Shown: piece after piece, positions 44,560 through 52,773 of the stretch
How positions within the stretch are numbered: position 1 is the stretch's first letter
How the letters are laid out: each line of letters opens with the position of its first letter
Assembly: GCA_026390075.1 (NCBI GenBank)
Contig: JAPLGP010000028.1
Location: 1 to 56,279 of the forward strand
Length of the DNA: 56,279 bases
Source of the DNA: Campylobacterales bacterium
Lineage (GTDB): Bacteria > Campylobacterota > Campylobacteria > Campylobacterales > Sulfurimonadaceae
Direction of reading: 5' to 3'
Position numbers and translations under genes: made by a program
The notes under the pieces: generated by a model
Told to the model about the DNA's origin: nothing
Database searches by the model: none
What the model saw: the letters and a program-made list of their open reading frames with translations, nothing else

Positions 44560-45720
44560 GTGAAACTTTTTTTAGCTAAAGTGTCGCGTGTTGGTGTTTT
44601 ACCAACTGATAGTGAAAATTTAGTATTAAAAAAAGTTGCATTAACTTTACTTCCATTTTATGTATTTTTACCTGCACTCATTTGGAGTATTATTTATTTA
44701 AGTTTAGATAACTTTATAGCTTCTTTAGTTCCTGTATCTTATATCTTAATCTCAATTTTTTCTACTTTTATATTGTACAAAACAAAAAACTTCGTCTTCT
44801 TTGAAACAACTCAACTCCTTTTGATACTCTTGTTGCCATTCATACTTATGTGGCTCCTTGGTGGTTTTTATGCTGGAAGTTTTGTTCTTATATGGTCTTT
44901 TTACGCTCCAGTTGCAGCTGTTATGTATAGTGAAAATGTCAAACATGGAGTGAAATGGTTTTTTCTATTTTTGTTACTTGTATTTATTTCCATGCTTTTT
45001 GATGATTTTTTTATGGTAAATATACAAAGTCAACTTCCACCACTTGCATTAAAACTTTTTGTATTTTTAAATGTAGGTGCAGGTTTTGGCGGTATATTTT
45101 TTCTTATGAGCCAATTTATTCATAATATTAAAGATATTTCAAAAGAATTAAAAAGTGAGAGAGAAACACTCTCCATATTGGCGAATGATTTAAGAAGTGC
45201 AAATAAAGAGTTAGAGCAGTTAGCAACATGTGACATTGTAACCGAGCTTCCAAATAGATTATATTTTCAAGATATAGTTTTTGATATGTTTAAACGCGCA
45301 CATATGAACGAAAAGATTGTTGCAATAATGTTTTTAGATTTAGATGGTTTCAAATCCATAAATGATACGCTTGGTCATGAAGCGGGAGATATGATTCTTA
45401 AAACAGTTGGTGGACGACTTAAATCTGTTGTAAGAGTGAGTGATACAGTGGCTCGTGTTGGTGGCGATGAGTTCGCTATAGCACTTGGAGATATATCAGA
45501 TGTCGGACATGTAAGAGATATAGCAAAAACACTTATTAAAGAAGTGAATGAATTTTGTCCTTATAAAGACCATAAATGCCATGTTGGGGTTAGTATAGGC
45601 ATAAGTTTTTATCCTGAGCATGGCGATAATATTGAAGATTTGATGCAAAAAGCAGATAAGGCTATGTATAACACTAAAAGAACTGGTAAAAATAATTACT
45701 TGATTTATAAAGAAGATTGA
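44560..45720 (+). CDS. Membrane diguanylate cyclase
   Basis: The 386-residue protein has about six N-terminal membrane helices (20-190), a coiled coil, and a GGDEF domain with GGDEF intact (ARVGGDEFAIAL) and an RxxD site (RVSD) five residues upstream. It starts at GTG 44560, 12 bp after the chemoreceptor gene. The membrane part is a MASE-like sensor of unknown ligand. The gene ends exactly where an inverted pair of the GGCATGTGG motif begins. Confidence 0.9.
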   Translation: MKLFLAKVSRVGVLPTDSENLVLKKVALTLLPFYVFLPALIWSIIYLSLDNFIASLVPVSYILISIFSTFILYKTKNFVFFETTQLLLILLLPFILMWLLGGFYAGSFVLIWSFYAPVAAVMYSENVKHGVKWFFLFLLLVFISMLFDDFFMVNIQSQLPPLALKLFVFLNVGAGFGGIFFLMSQFIHNIKDISKELKSERETLSILANDLRSANKELEQLATCDIVTELPNRLYFQDIVFDMFKRAHMNEKIVAIMFLDLDGFKSINDTLGHEAGDMILKTVGGRLKSVVRVSDTVARVGGDEFAIALGDISDVGHVRDIAKTLIKEVNEFCPYKDHKCHVGVSIGISFYPEHGDNIEDLMQKADKAMYNTKRTGKNNYLIYKED

Positions 45721-45763
45721 ATTTCCACATGCCAAACTCTTACAAATGTTGGCATGTGCAAAT
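45721..45763. terminator. Inverted pair of the GGCATGTG motif between convergent genes
   Basis: ATTTCCACATGCCAA (45721-45735) and TTGGCATGTGCAAAT (45749-45763) are inverted with one mismatch and a 13-base loop. The hairpin starts one base after the cyclase stop and precedes the 3' end of the HicA-like gene, so it can end transcription from both sides. Confidence 0.65.
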
Positions 45764-45777
45764 AAGAAATTTTTGTT

Positions 45778-46038
45778 CTATAACTTGCCTGGCACCAAGT
45801 CAAGTGTTTCAAGATAATGACGAAGAGCTACAATAACATCTTTTGATATATCATTTCCATGAGAGAGAATTAAAGAAAAATCATGCCCATCTTTTGAAAG
45901 TTTGACTTTATTGTGTTTTGAAATATCAACATTTACACCATAATGCTCTAATGCACCAAGCAATCTTTTCTCATCTATATTTCCAGACGCTGGATGCTCA
46001 AATAATTTTTCTATTTTTGACTTGTGTTTTTGACTCAT
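45778..46038 (-). CDS. HicA-like toxin family protein, without a HicB partner
   Basis: The 86-residue protein resembles the HicA-like group with the start KHKSKIEKLFEHPASGNIDEKRLLGALEHYG and a later candidate catalytic His (LILSHGND). HicA toxins are mRNA interferases with a double-stranded-RNA-binding fold, normally paired with a HicB antitoxin. No HicB gene lies on either side: upstream is a YceI-like gene and downstream a hairpin. It may be a domesticated or orphan copy, or not a toxin at all. Confidence 0.65.
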   Translation of the reverse strand: MSQKHKSKIEKLFEHPASGNIDEKRLLGALEHYGVNVDISKHNKVKLSKDGHDFSLILSHGNDISKDVIVALRHYLETLDLVPGKL

Positions 46039-46098
46039 TTAAAACTCCTTAAATTATCTATATGGCTAAATTGTACAATTTGTTGTGTTTGTTCTAGC

Positions 46099-46719
46099 TT
46101 ATTTGCTATAACAAAGGTCGAATTTTACCTTCGTGTGAAAGCTTATCGCAACCATTTTTGCAACTCGCTCTTCATGTTGTCTATCGAACTCTTGATTTAC
46201 AAGTTCATAGATAAGGCTCGAGTTAAAATCTGAAATATCAATAAGACCATTCGCGGTTAATATGCCATCGTCAAATATAAAATCCATTGAAATATTTTTT
46301 AGCACTCCATTCATAACGATGTTGAGAAAAAATTTCCCTGTTTTCGGTTTTCCTTTTACAATTGGGTCTGATTTTATGTCTGTTATCTTTGCTTTTATAT
46401 CGTGAATTTCGAGATTTGCAAAGAAAAATTTCATCAATTCATTATCTTTTTCTTTTGATTTGATGACTGCACTTTTTGAATCAATATTAAAGTAAGAACC
46501 TACAAAAATTTCACGAAAATTCTTTCCACTTGTTGCTGCGGGTATAAACTCAACATTTGTAAATTCACCACTTACCACTCTGTTGGAAGGGATTTTATAT
46601 GTTTTAAAATCCAAAAAAACTTTTCCCTCTTGAGATAAAACACAACCACTAGGAGATTTTACTTCATCGGAACTTGCCATTGTGAAAGCAAAAATTATTG
46701 AAAGAATTAGTTTTATCAT
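46099..46719 (-). CDS. YceI-like secreted lipid-binding protein
   Basis: From ATG 46719 the 206-residue protein has a signal peptide (MIKLILSIIFAFTMASS) and a lipocalin-like fold resembling YceI: VFLDFKTYKIPSNRVVSGEF, then AKITDIKSD, KTGKFFLNIVMNG and a terminal beta-strand. YceI proteins bind isoprenoid-like molecules in the periplasm. A longer frame to 46806 would overlap the methyltransferase gene and lacks a signal, so the shorter start is preferred. Confidence 0.7.
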   Translation of the reverse strand: MIKLILSIIFAFTMASSDEVKSPSGCVLSQEGKVFLDFKTYKIPSNRVVSGEFTNVEFIPAATSGKNFREIFVGSYFNIDSKSAVIKSKEKDNELMKFFFANLEIHDIKAKITDIKSDPIVKGKPKTGKFFLNIVMNGVLKNISMDFIFDDGILTANGLIDISDFNSSLIYELVNQEFDRQHEERVAKMVAISFHTKVKFDLCYSK

Positions 46720-46723
46720 CGAA

Positions 46724-47407
46724 TTATCTCTTTTTAAAAATAAGAAGTGTTTTATCTTCTGTGTCGTAGAGTGAAAAAGTTTGTTTATCCACAAGCTTGA
46801 GTCCATCCAACTTTTGAAATGTTTTTAGTTTATGAAAGTATTGAACAATGGTATCTTGATGTTTTATGTAACTTCCATCTTCATTTTTTTCAAAAAGTGT
46901 AAATTTTGTTGCAAGTTCATCGTTTTCAAATACCGCATCTACACTTAAAAACTCTGTCTCATTTTCACTGTTCATCGTGCCTTCAGCAACATCGCTGAAT
47001 CCGTAACGCGTGTTGATGTCAGCGATGAAAATTCCATCATCGTTTAACTTTTGGGCAACCGCATCCAAAAATTTCAGTAACGCATCTTGGTCTAAAAAAT
47101 TTAGAACATCAAAAATAGAGACAACCGCATCGTATTTTCCACCGACTTGTGAGACATCAATACACTCAGCATCCAGTCCAAGTGATTTACACTCTTCAAC
47201 CATCACAGAACTTAAATCAACACCCTTGCAAACGATTCCATCGCTTATCATACGGCGCATAAAACCACCACGACCACACCCAATATCTAAAAGAGTTTTT
47301 ACACCCTTATCATCGAGTTCTGAGCGGTACAAATCATAAAGTGCTTCTGTTGCTTCTTCTATTCCTAGTAGGTGTTCAGCTTTTGCGTATAAGTCAAGAT
47401 TTGTCAT
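46724..47407 (-). CDS. SAM-dependent methyltransferase, class I
   Basis: The 227-residue protein has the SAM-binding motif I LLDIGCGRGGFMRRM, the acidic residue in CKGVDLSSVM and motif IV in YDAVVSIFDVLNFL. The substrate cannot be told from sequence. Its ATG overlaps the hisG stop by 4 bp, so it is translated with hisG and coaX. Confidence 0.85.
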   Translation of the reverse strand: MTNLDLYAKAEHLLGIEEATEALYDLYRSELDDKGVKTLLDIGCGRGGFMRRMISDGIVCKGVDLSSVMVEECKSLGLDAECIDVSQVGGKYDAVVSIFDVLNFLDQDALLKFLDAVAQKLNDDGIFIADINTRYGFSDVAEGTMNSENETEFLSVDAVFENDELATKFTLFEKNEDGSYIKHQDTIVQYFHKLKTFQKLDGLKLVDKQTFSLYDTEDKTLLIFKKR

Positions 47408-48033
47408 TGCGCTTTTTGCTCTGCTTTTATAACTTTGTTTATTTTTTCATAAATGTATAAAACTTTATCTTTTTTAGCGATGTAGCTGTTTTTGTTGGCA
47501 ATCAAATAAGTCGATGAAGTCATAATGTCTTCCACAACTTCTAAACCATTTTGTTTCATTGTAGCACCAGTTTCAACCACATCGACTATCATATCTGCAA
47601 GACCTATGAGCGGAGCGAGTTCTATCGAACCATAAAGTTTAATGATTTCAACAGAAACAGCGCGTTCTTCAAAGTAGCGTTTTGTGATATTTACCATTTT
47701 TGTGGCTACTTTTATTTCTGGTTTGTCTAGGTCAAGTTTTTCGCCGTTTCGCATGCCGATAGAGACTTTACAAATTCCTCTTTTTAAGTCAAGAAGTCTT
47801 ATAACATCGAGACCTTGCTCTTCGAGTGTGTCAAGTCCAACTACACCAATGTCGGCTGCTTGATGATAGACATAAGTTGCAACATCTTGGTTACGAACAA
47901 GTAAAAAACGAAAATTTGGAGTCTCTAAGATAAGTTTTCTGTCATCAAACTTGAATTCAGCACCAAAAATTGTCTCAAAAATTTCGAGTGTCTCTTTTGC
48001 GATGCGACCTTTTGGAAGTGCAACTGTTAGCAT
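47404..48033 (-). CDS. hisG: ATP phosphoribosyltransferase, short form
   Basis: HisG condenses ATP with phosphoribosyl pyrophosphate, the first step of histidine synthesis. The 209-residue length lacks the regulatory C-terminal domain, so the short form (HisG-S) needs a HisZ subunit encoded elsewhere. The start MLTVALPKGRI and the PRPP loop in DMIVDVVETGATMKQNGL are typical. It overlaps coaX by 7 bp. Confidence 0.96.
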   Translation of the reverse strand: MLTVALPKGRIAKETLEIFETIFGAEFKFDDRKLILETPNFRFLLVRNQDVATYVYHQAADIGVVGLDTLEEQGLDVIRLLDLKRGICKVSIGMRNGEKLDLDKPEIKVATKMVNITKRYFEERAVSVEIIKLYGSIELAPLIGLADMIVDVVETGATMKQNGLEVVEDIMTSSTYLIANKNSYIAKKDKVLYIYEKINKVIKAEQKAQ

Positions 48034-48644
48034 AATTGAGCCTTTTTCATAATCTTTTTCATCCCTTTAAATAGCAACATCTCATCGACTGTGGCATGTG
48101 GAAATATTTTTGCAAACTCTTTTGCATCGCCACCTGTTAAAAATATATCCATTTTATGAGACATAACTTCACAATAAAGTGTTTTGAGATAGCCATAACT
48201 TATAGCATCTTGGGAATTTTTTGGCATTTTATCTAAATCTAGCTCAAAGTTAAATGAGTAGTCTAAAACAGGAGAAATATTTTTATAGGTTTGTCGCATA
48301 GCCCGTAGTCCAGCATAAATAAATCCACCTTGAAATATTCCATCTTTGATTATATCCACAGTTATGGCACTTCCCGCATCAATGATAACTCCATTTGCAA
48401 CAGTTCCACATGCCACAATTCTATCGATACCCATGGTTTCATAATAGTTTTCCTTATCCACATGCCGTGATAAATCAATCCAATTTTCTAACATTTGTAA
48501 AATGAGCTTGGCATGTGGATTGACGCAGATATAGAAAACTTTTTTTTTTACAGAAGAAGGATCAAAGGAGTTGACCTCTTTTTTATAATCATGCAGGTCA
48601 TCTAAAAAATGGTAGGAGGTATTTCCAACATCACAAAGAAGCAT
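48027..48644 (-). CDS. coaX: Type III pantothenate kinase
   Basis: CoaX phosphorylates pantothenate in coenzyme A synthesis. The 205-residue protein is slightly short for the family but has the N-terminal DVGNT phosphate loop, GIDRIVACGTV and VIIDAGSAITVDII. The neighbouring small gene overlaps its start by 1 bp. Three GGCATGTGG motifs fall within about 120 bp here, plus one near the 3' end. Confidence 0.92.
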   Translation of the reverse strand: MLLCDVGNTSYHFLDDLHDYKKEVNSFDPSSVKKKVFYICVNPHAKLILQMLENWIDLSRHVDKENYYETMGIDRIVACGTVANGVIIDAGSAITVDIIKDGIFQGGFIYAGLRAMRQTYKNISPVLDYSFNFELDLDKMPKNSQDAISYGYLKTLYCEVMSHKMDIFLTGGDAKEFAKIFPHATVDEMLLFKGMKKIMKKAQLC

Positions 48645-48964
48645 TATTGAATTTTCCAGCCTTGCGTTATGAAGGCATCTTTAGCTTTGGAACACAAAGG
48701 AGCATCTATAAATAGAGCCTTATGTTTAAAGTTATGGTCAAAATAGAGAACAAGTTTTGCGTATATCTCTTCAAATTTGTGAACATCTTTCATAAGTAAT
48801 TTACTTTTTTGGCTTATAGCGAAAATTGCCCAAAAATAGCCGTTTACATCTGTAGCTTTATAAATTTTTATTTTGTTCCGAATGCCCAATTCTTTTAGAG
48901 GCACTTCTTGCATTTTTTTATAAATTTTCCCTTTTTTTCTAAGAGAGTCAACAACCATCTGCAT
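48644..48964 (-). CDS. Small hypothetical protein upstream of coaX
   Basis: I do not recognise this 106-residue protein. It is basic and soluble, with no signal or membrane segment; the core ATDVNGYFWAIFAISQKSKLL and IDAPLCSKAKDAFITQGWKIQ look like a compact alpha/beta fold. It overlaps coaX by 1 bp, so it heads the coaX-hisG-methyltransferase unit. Either ATG 48964 or 48958 could be the start. Confidence 0.7.
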   Translation of the reverse strand: MQMVVDSLRKKGKIYKKMQEVPLKELGIRNKIKIYKATDVNGYFWAIFAISQKSKLLMKDVHKFEEIYAKLVLYFDHNFKHKALFIDAPLCSKAKDAFITQGWKIQ

Positions 48965-49076
48965 ACTAAACCTTTAACTCAGAAATCTAGGAAATATTTT
49001 TTAAAATAATAGTGCTATTTTCTTAAAATAACCAAAGGGAAATAAAAACTAAAAACTATTTAGCTATAATTTCCAC

Positions 49077-49397
49077 ATGCCAACAGACTACATTAATCTT
49101 ATCGAACCAACGCCAATACTACGCACTAAAAAGTGTAAAATCATCTCTTTTTTACTTAAGATATTTTTACAATTTACTACAGTTGCAACCAGCCTCATTG
49201 CTTGGTATTTGTATGACTATTTTATAGCACTTTTAACGCTTGTTCTCACTTTTATCATCATGGGAATTATCCGCTCTAAAATGAGAAATAGCGTCATTCC
49301 TCCATCTCAAAGAGAATTCCAATATAACGATGAAGGAATCGCTGACTGGTTTAGCGCACGAGAACTGTGCTTTGAAACTATGGAGAACAAAAACTAG
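49077..49397 (+). CDS. Small membrane protein, start codon inside a GGCATGTGG motif, stop codon inside a palindrome
   Basis: The 106-residue protein has two membrane helices (about 26-44 and 48-66) and polar ends; the family is unknown to me. Its ATG (49077-49079) lies within a GGCATGTGGAAA motif (complement, 49070-49081), and its TAG stop is the CTAG end of the 92-bp palindrome that follows. It has no clear ribosome-binding site because the motif occupies that place. Confidence 0.6.
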   Translation: MPTDYINLIEPTPILRTKKCKIISFLLKIFLQFTTVATSLIAWYLYDYFIALLTLVLTFIIMGIIRSKMRNSVIPPSQREFQYNDEGIADWFSARELCFETMENKN

Positions 49398-49485
49398 ATT
49401 GCTTCGTCGTTCTTCCTCGCAATGACGCGGGAATAGTGTGTAATAGTATTCATTTCGTCATTGTGAGCAAAGCGAAGCAATCTAG
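49394..49485. mobile_element. MITE/REP-like palindrome, 92 bp, supplying both flanking stop codons
   Basis: CTAGATTGCTTCG (49394-49406) and CGAAGCAATCTAG (49473-49485) are perfect inverted repeats, with a weaker inner pair around TCGCAATGACG and CGTCATTGTGAG. The sequence is related to the inner half of the 40325-40427 element. The TAG stop of the left gene and the TAG stop of the right gene (minus strand) are both its terminal CTAG bases. It can act as a two-way terminator. Confidence 0.75.
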
Positions 49486-50513
49486 TTAATATACAACTTC
49501 TTTAAAATAGTTATCATACTCTCAACCGCTTTTACAGATGTTGTTTCATTGACCGTGTGATAACCAATTGTAGGAATTTGGAGCGTTGCTCCTTGAATCG
49601 TACCATTTGTTGCACGGATAATTCTTCCTAATTCTGTTGTTCCTAACAATCTTTTTGTACCATTTTGTGTTACTCTATTTTTTAAATAAATATCTTTAAA
49701 ATGAAACTTTATGCCCTCTTTTTGCGCTATTTTTTTCATTCTATTTTTAAGTGGAGATCTAAAAACAGCATTTGTATCGCGATTTCTTAAAACTATATCG
49801 AGTTGATGAATATCATCTAAACTCGAATAGGGACTTGTGTAAAGAACAAGCAATTCATTAGTGGCGATGCCAAATCTTCTAAACCACTCAAGCAAAAATC
49901 TCCAACTTTTTCCAGCCTCCTCAGAAGCTGTGAAAAAAGCTGTTCCTTTGTAGCCAATATGGTACATATAAATTATCATTGCAACAGATATAACATTATC
50001 AAGTTGCGCAGAAATCAAATCGTCTTTAAATTCAAGTCTATCCATAAAGGCTATTGGCGTGGATGGAAACAGATAATCAAAACCTTCAACTTTAAAAATA
50101 ATGTTGTTTCTTCGCTCACATAAAAAAGCTTCTTTAATCACTCCAAGCCCTAAATAAGTGCCTGAATAGGGTTGATAGGCTTGAACTTTTTCGTCTACAA
50201 ATCTTGAAGTGAAGTTGTGTAAAAGTTGTTCCGAATTTGAGTTACCTGTTAAATCGGCTCTATTTTTTGCTATAAATGCAGCGTATTGGAATTCATTATG
50301 TCCCGTACAAATAAGCCCATGTCTATCGGCATGTGCAGAGATATAACCGCTTGTCGGGTCATCTCCTTTTGCAACCAAAACACCATCGTAGTACTCAACT
50401 GCCACGCCAATCTCTTCAAGCTCTCTTTTTACAAACATAAAAAAAGGATGCTCCGCCCCAACCACACTCGGAACACGAATGAGTTGTTTTAAAATATCAT
50501 AAAACTGTTCCAT
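49482..50513 (-). CDS. M42/M20-like metallopeptidase
   Basis: The 343-residue protein has the pattern of a zinc aminopeptidase: HADRHGL (His and Asp ligands), SAQLDN (bridging Asp), FTASEEAGKS (Glu pair, catalytic and ligand) and a late His in IGYHTVNE. The middle domain is less conserved. It lies 9 bp after rimK in a cluster with rimB, so it may act on glutamyl or related peptide bonds made by the ATP-grasp ligase, which is inference. The last codons fall in the palindrome. Confidence 0.75.
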   Translation of the reverse strand: MEQFYDILKQLIRVPSVVGAEHPFFMFVKRELEEIGVAVEYYDGVLVAKGDDPTSGYISAHADRHGLICTGHNEFQYAAFIAKNRADLTGNSNSEQLLHNFTSRFVDEKVQAYQPYSGTYLGLGVIKEAFLCERRNNIIFKVEGFDYLFPSTPIAFMDRLEFKDDLISAQLDNVISVAMIIYMYHIGYKGTAFFTASEEAGKSWRFLLEWFRRFGIATNELLVLYTSPYSSLDDIHQLDIVLRNRDTNAVFRSPLKNRMKKIAQKEGIKFHFKDIYLKNRVTQNGTKRLLGTTELGRIIRATNGTIQGATLQIPTIGYHTVNETTSVKAVESMITILKKLYIN

Positions 50514-50522
50514 GTAAAAACT

Positions 50523-51473
50523 TTAAGCTCCTATGCTATCTTTTTTTCTTTTTCTTTTTACAGGATTTACTTTACATTGAGGTGTTACATTTTTTGCAAT
50601 ATAATCCATAATTTTACCTGCTATATCAATGCCTGTTGATTTTTCAATTCCCTCTAATCCTGGGGAAGAGTTTACTTCCATAACAAGCGGTCCACGAGCA
50701 GATGGAATCATATCCACACCGCAAACTCCAAGTCCCATAGCTTTTGCAGCAGCGAGTGCTGTCATCTTCTCTTTTCGGTTAAGTTTATACGCTGTTGCAC
50801 TTCCGCCTTGATGTAAGTTAGACCTAAAATCGCCCTCAGCACCTTGACGCTTCATAGCTCCAACAACCTCTCCACCAACGATTAAAACTCGGATATCCGC
50901 TCCACCTGCTTCTTCAATGTATTCTTGAACGAGTAAGTTTACATCCATGCCGTAAAATGCGTCAAGAACTGATTTTGCTGCTTTTTCGCTATCCACCAAA
51001 ACAACGCCAACGCCTTGTGTTCCTTCAAGTATTTTAAGAACCAAAGGTGCACCACCGCTGAGAGCTATAACATCTTTTGCACTTGATTTATTTGACGCAA
51101 AGACGGTTTTTGGCATATCCACGCCATGTTTTGACAAAATTTGTAAACTTCTTAATTTATCTCTACTTCTTGCGATTGCCAAATTTCCTGCCACGCTAAA
51201 AGTATCCATCATCTCAAAGTGTCGCACCATTGCCGTCCCATAAAATGTTCTACTTGCGCCTATTCTAGGGATTATCGCATCAGGTGCAGGTAAAACTTCA
51301 CCATCATAAATAACCTGCAGATGGTCTTTCATAATTTCAATACTACATTTGAGATAATCAATAACTCGAACTTCCCAATCTTTTTGCTGGGCAGCTTCTA
51401 CTAGTCTTCTCGTAGAATACAATTTAGCGTCTCTTGAGAGTATATAAACTCTCATTTTATTATGATTTTTCAT
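50523..51473 (-). CDS. rimK: RimK family alpha-L-glutamate ligase
   Basis: RimK-type ATP-grasp enzymes add glutamate to protein or peptide C-termini; E. coli RimK modifies ribosomal protein S6. The 316-residue protein has an N-terminal domain with [17 protein letters not shown] and PRIGAS, and an ATP-grasp core with [27 protein letters not shown] and [17 protein letters not shown] 51473 follows GAGG and overlaps the rimB stop by 4 bp. Confidence 0.92.
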   Translation of the reverse strand: MKNHNKMRVYILSRDAKLYSTRRLVEAAQQKDWEVRVIDYLKCSIEIMKDHLQVIYDGEVLPAPDAIIPRIGASRTFYGTAMVRHFEMMDTFSVAGNLAIARSRDKLRSLQILSKHGVDMPKTVFASNKSSAKDVIALSGGAPLVLKILEGTQGVGVVLVDSEKAAKSVLDAFYGMDVNLLVQEYIEEAGGADIRVLIVGGEVVGAMKRQGAEGDFRSNLHQGGSATAYKLNRKEKMTALAAAKAMGLGVCGVDMIPSARGPLVMEVNSSPGLEGIEKSTGIDIAGKIMDYIAKNVTPQCKVNPVKRKRKKDSIGA

Positions 51474-51895
51474 CTTACCTCTTTTGTTAAATATTCTTGT
51501 GAGACATCTACTAAAAATTTATTTGCTAAAAAATTTTTTCCTATAAGCATAGGAAATTTCATGTCTGCGCGATTTGTTAGAGAAACAACTGTTTTGTATT
51601 TTTTTCCAAAAAAAAGAACACTTATTTTTATAAATGGTCTCTTCTCAACTTGTCCATTTGAACTTTTTATTTTTCTTATTTTATGAAGAGGCATTTTCAT
51701 TTTTTTGCCGTTGTACGACGGGTGCACTGCATCTAGTAATGTAAAATGAACAAAATTATACTCATCTATAAAGATATCATCACAGTGCAAAGTACTTGAA
51801 TCAGCACCAGTATCTATTTTAGCATCCAAATCATAAAGTTCTAAATCTATAATTGAGATTATCTCTTTCATTCCAATGATTTTTTTTTCCTGCAT
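51470..51895 (-). CDS. rimB: RimB-like retropepsin protease
   Basis: The 141-residue protein has the aspartic-protease-like motif [13 protein letters not shown] and a late LIGKNFL block, matching the RimB (COG4067) family described beside rimK in Pseudomonas. It was formerly annotated as an ATP-dependent zinc protease. Its partner here is rimK, by 4-bp overlap; rimA is not present. Confidence 0.87.
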   Translation of the reverse strand: MQEKKIIGMKEIISIIDLELYDLDAKIDTGADSSTLHCDDIFIDEYNFVHFTLLDAVHPSYNGKKMKMPLHKIRKIKSSNGQVEKRPFIKISVLFFGKKYKTVVSLTNRADMKFPMLIGKNFLANKFLVDVSQEYLTKEVR

Positions 51896-51984
51896 AAATA
51901 AACCCTCCTCATTCTGTGTGGATTATAACATATTCTAAAATTTATAGCTTATTTTTGGATTACAGTTTAATTGCAGAATACTTT

Positions 51985-52773
51985 TTATCTATACTCAACT
52001 CTATTTCTTCCACTTTTTTTTGCATCATAAAGTGCGTTGTCACATCTGTCTATGAGAGAGTGTAGCGAGTCGCTGATGCTTACGGAGGTTACACCAAGGC
52101 TTATTGAAATATCTATCTTTGTTCCTTGAAATAAAAAGTTAAAGTTTTTACAGCTCTCTCTTAATCTATTTGCGAGTCGCATCGCCCCATTTACTTTCGT
52201 TTGAGAGAGTACGATTATAAACTCTTCTCCGCCAAATCTGCCACATATATCACTCTCTCTTAAGTGCGTTTTTACGATAGAAGCAAGTTGTTTTAATACA
52301 TAGTCACCTGCTAAATGCCCATAAGTGTCATTTACTTTTTTGAAAAAATCTATATCAAACATGATAATTGAAAATGGGTTTGTTTGATACCTTAAAAAAG
52401 TGTATAAAAGATTTTTCATCATTATCTGAGTTTCAGTTTTGGTGTAGCACTCTGTCAAACCGTCAATAGCTGAAGTTGCTTCTGCTTTTTCTAGCATTTC
52501 ATCCCAGTATTTGCACTCTTGAATGAGATAGTATATATGGTTGTTTTTAAATTTTCTGTTTATCCAGTAGGAGATATTGTTGATAACGATTTTATCAAAA
52601 ATCGGAATAGAATTTTCATCATAATATTTTTTTAAAAAATCATCAAACTGCTCCTGAGTAGTAATTTGAACGCCATCAAATGGATGTTTTGAATAGCTAT
52701 ACACGATGTTACCATCTGCATTGTCGATGACGGTAACACTTGTGTAAAGTGTTTTTAAAATATCATATGTCAA
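51985..52773 (-). CDS. Diguanylate cyclase of the partner-switch operon
   Basis: The 262-residue protein has an N-terminal PAS-like region (about 1-90, with VIDNADGNIVY and YWINRKFKNNHIYYLI) and a GGDEF domain with GGEEF (GRFGGEEFIIVL) and an RxxD site (RESD). It is cytosolic and probably active. It is the last of four genes joined by 4-bp ATGA overlaps, and likely the output of the RsbR/RsbT-like proteins. Confidence 0.92.
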   Translation of the reverse strand: MTYDILKTLYTSVTVIDNADGNIVYSYSKHPFDGVQITTQEQFDDFLKKYYDENSIPIFDKIVINNISYWINRKFKNNHIYYLIQECKYWDEMLEKAEATSAIDGLTECYTKTETQIMMKNLLYTFLRYQTNPFSIIMFDIDFFKKVNDTYGHLAGDYVLKQLASIVKTHLRESDICGRFGGEEFIIVLSQTKVNGAMRLANRLRESCKNFNFLFQGTKIDISISLGVTSVSISDSLHSLIDRCDNALYDAKKSGRNRVEYR

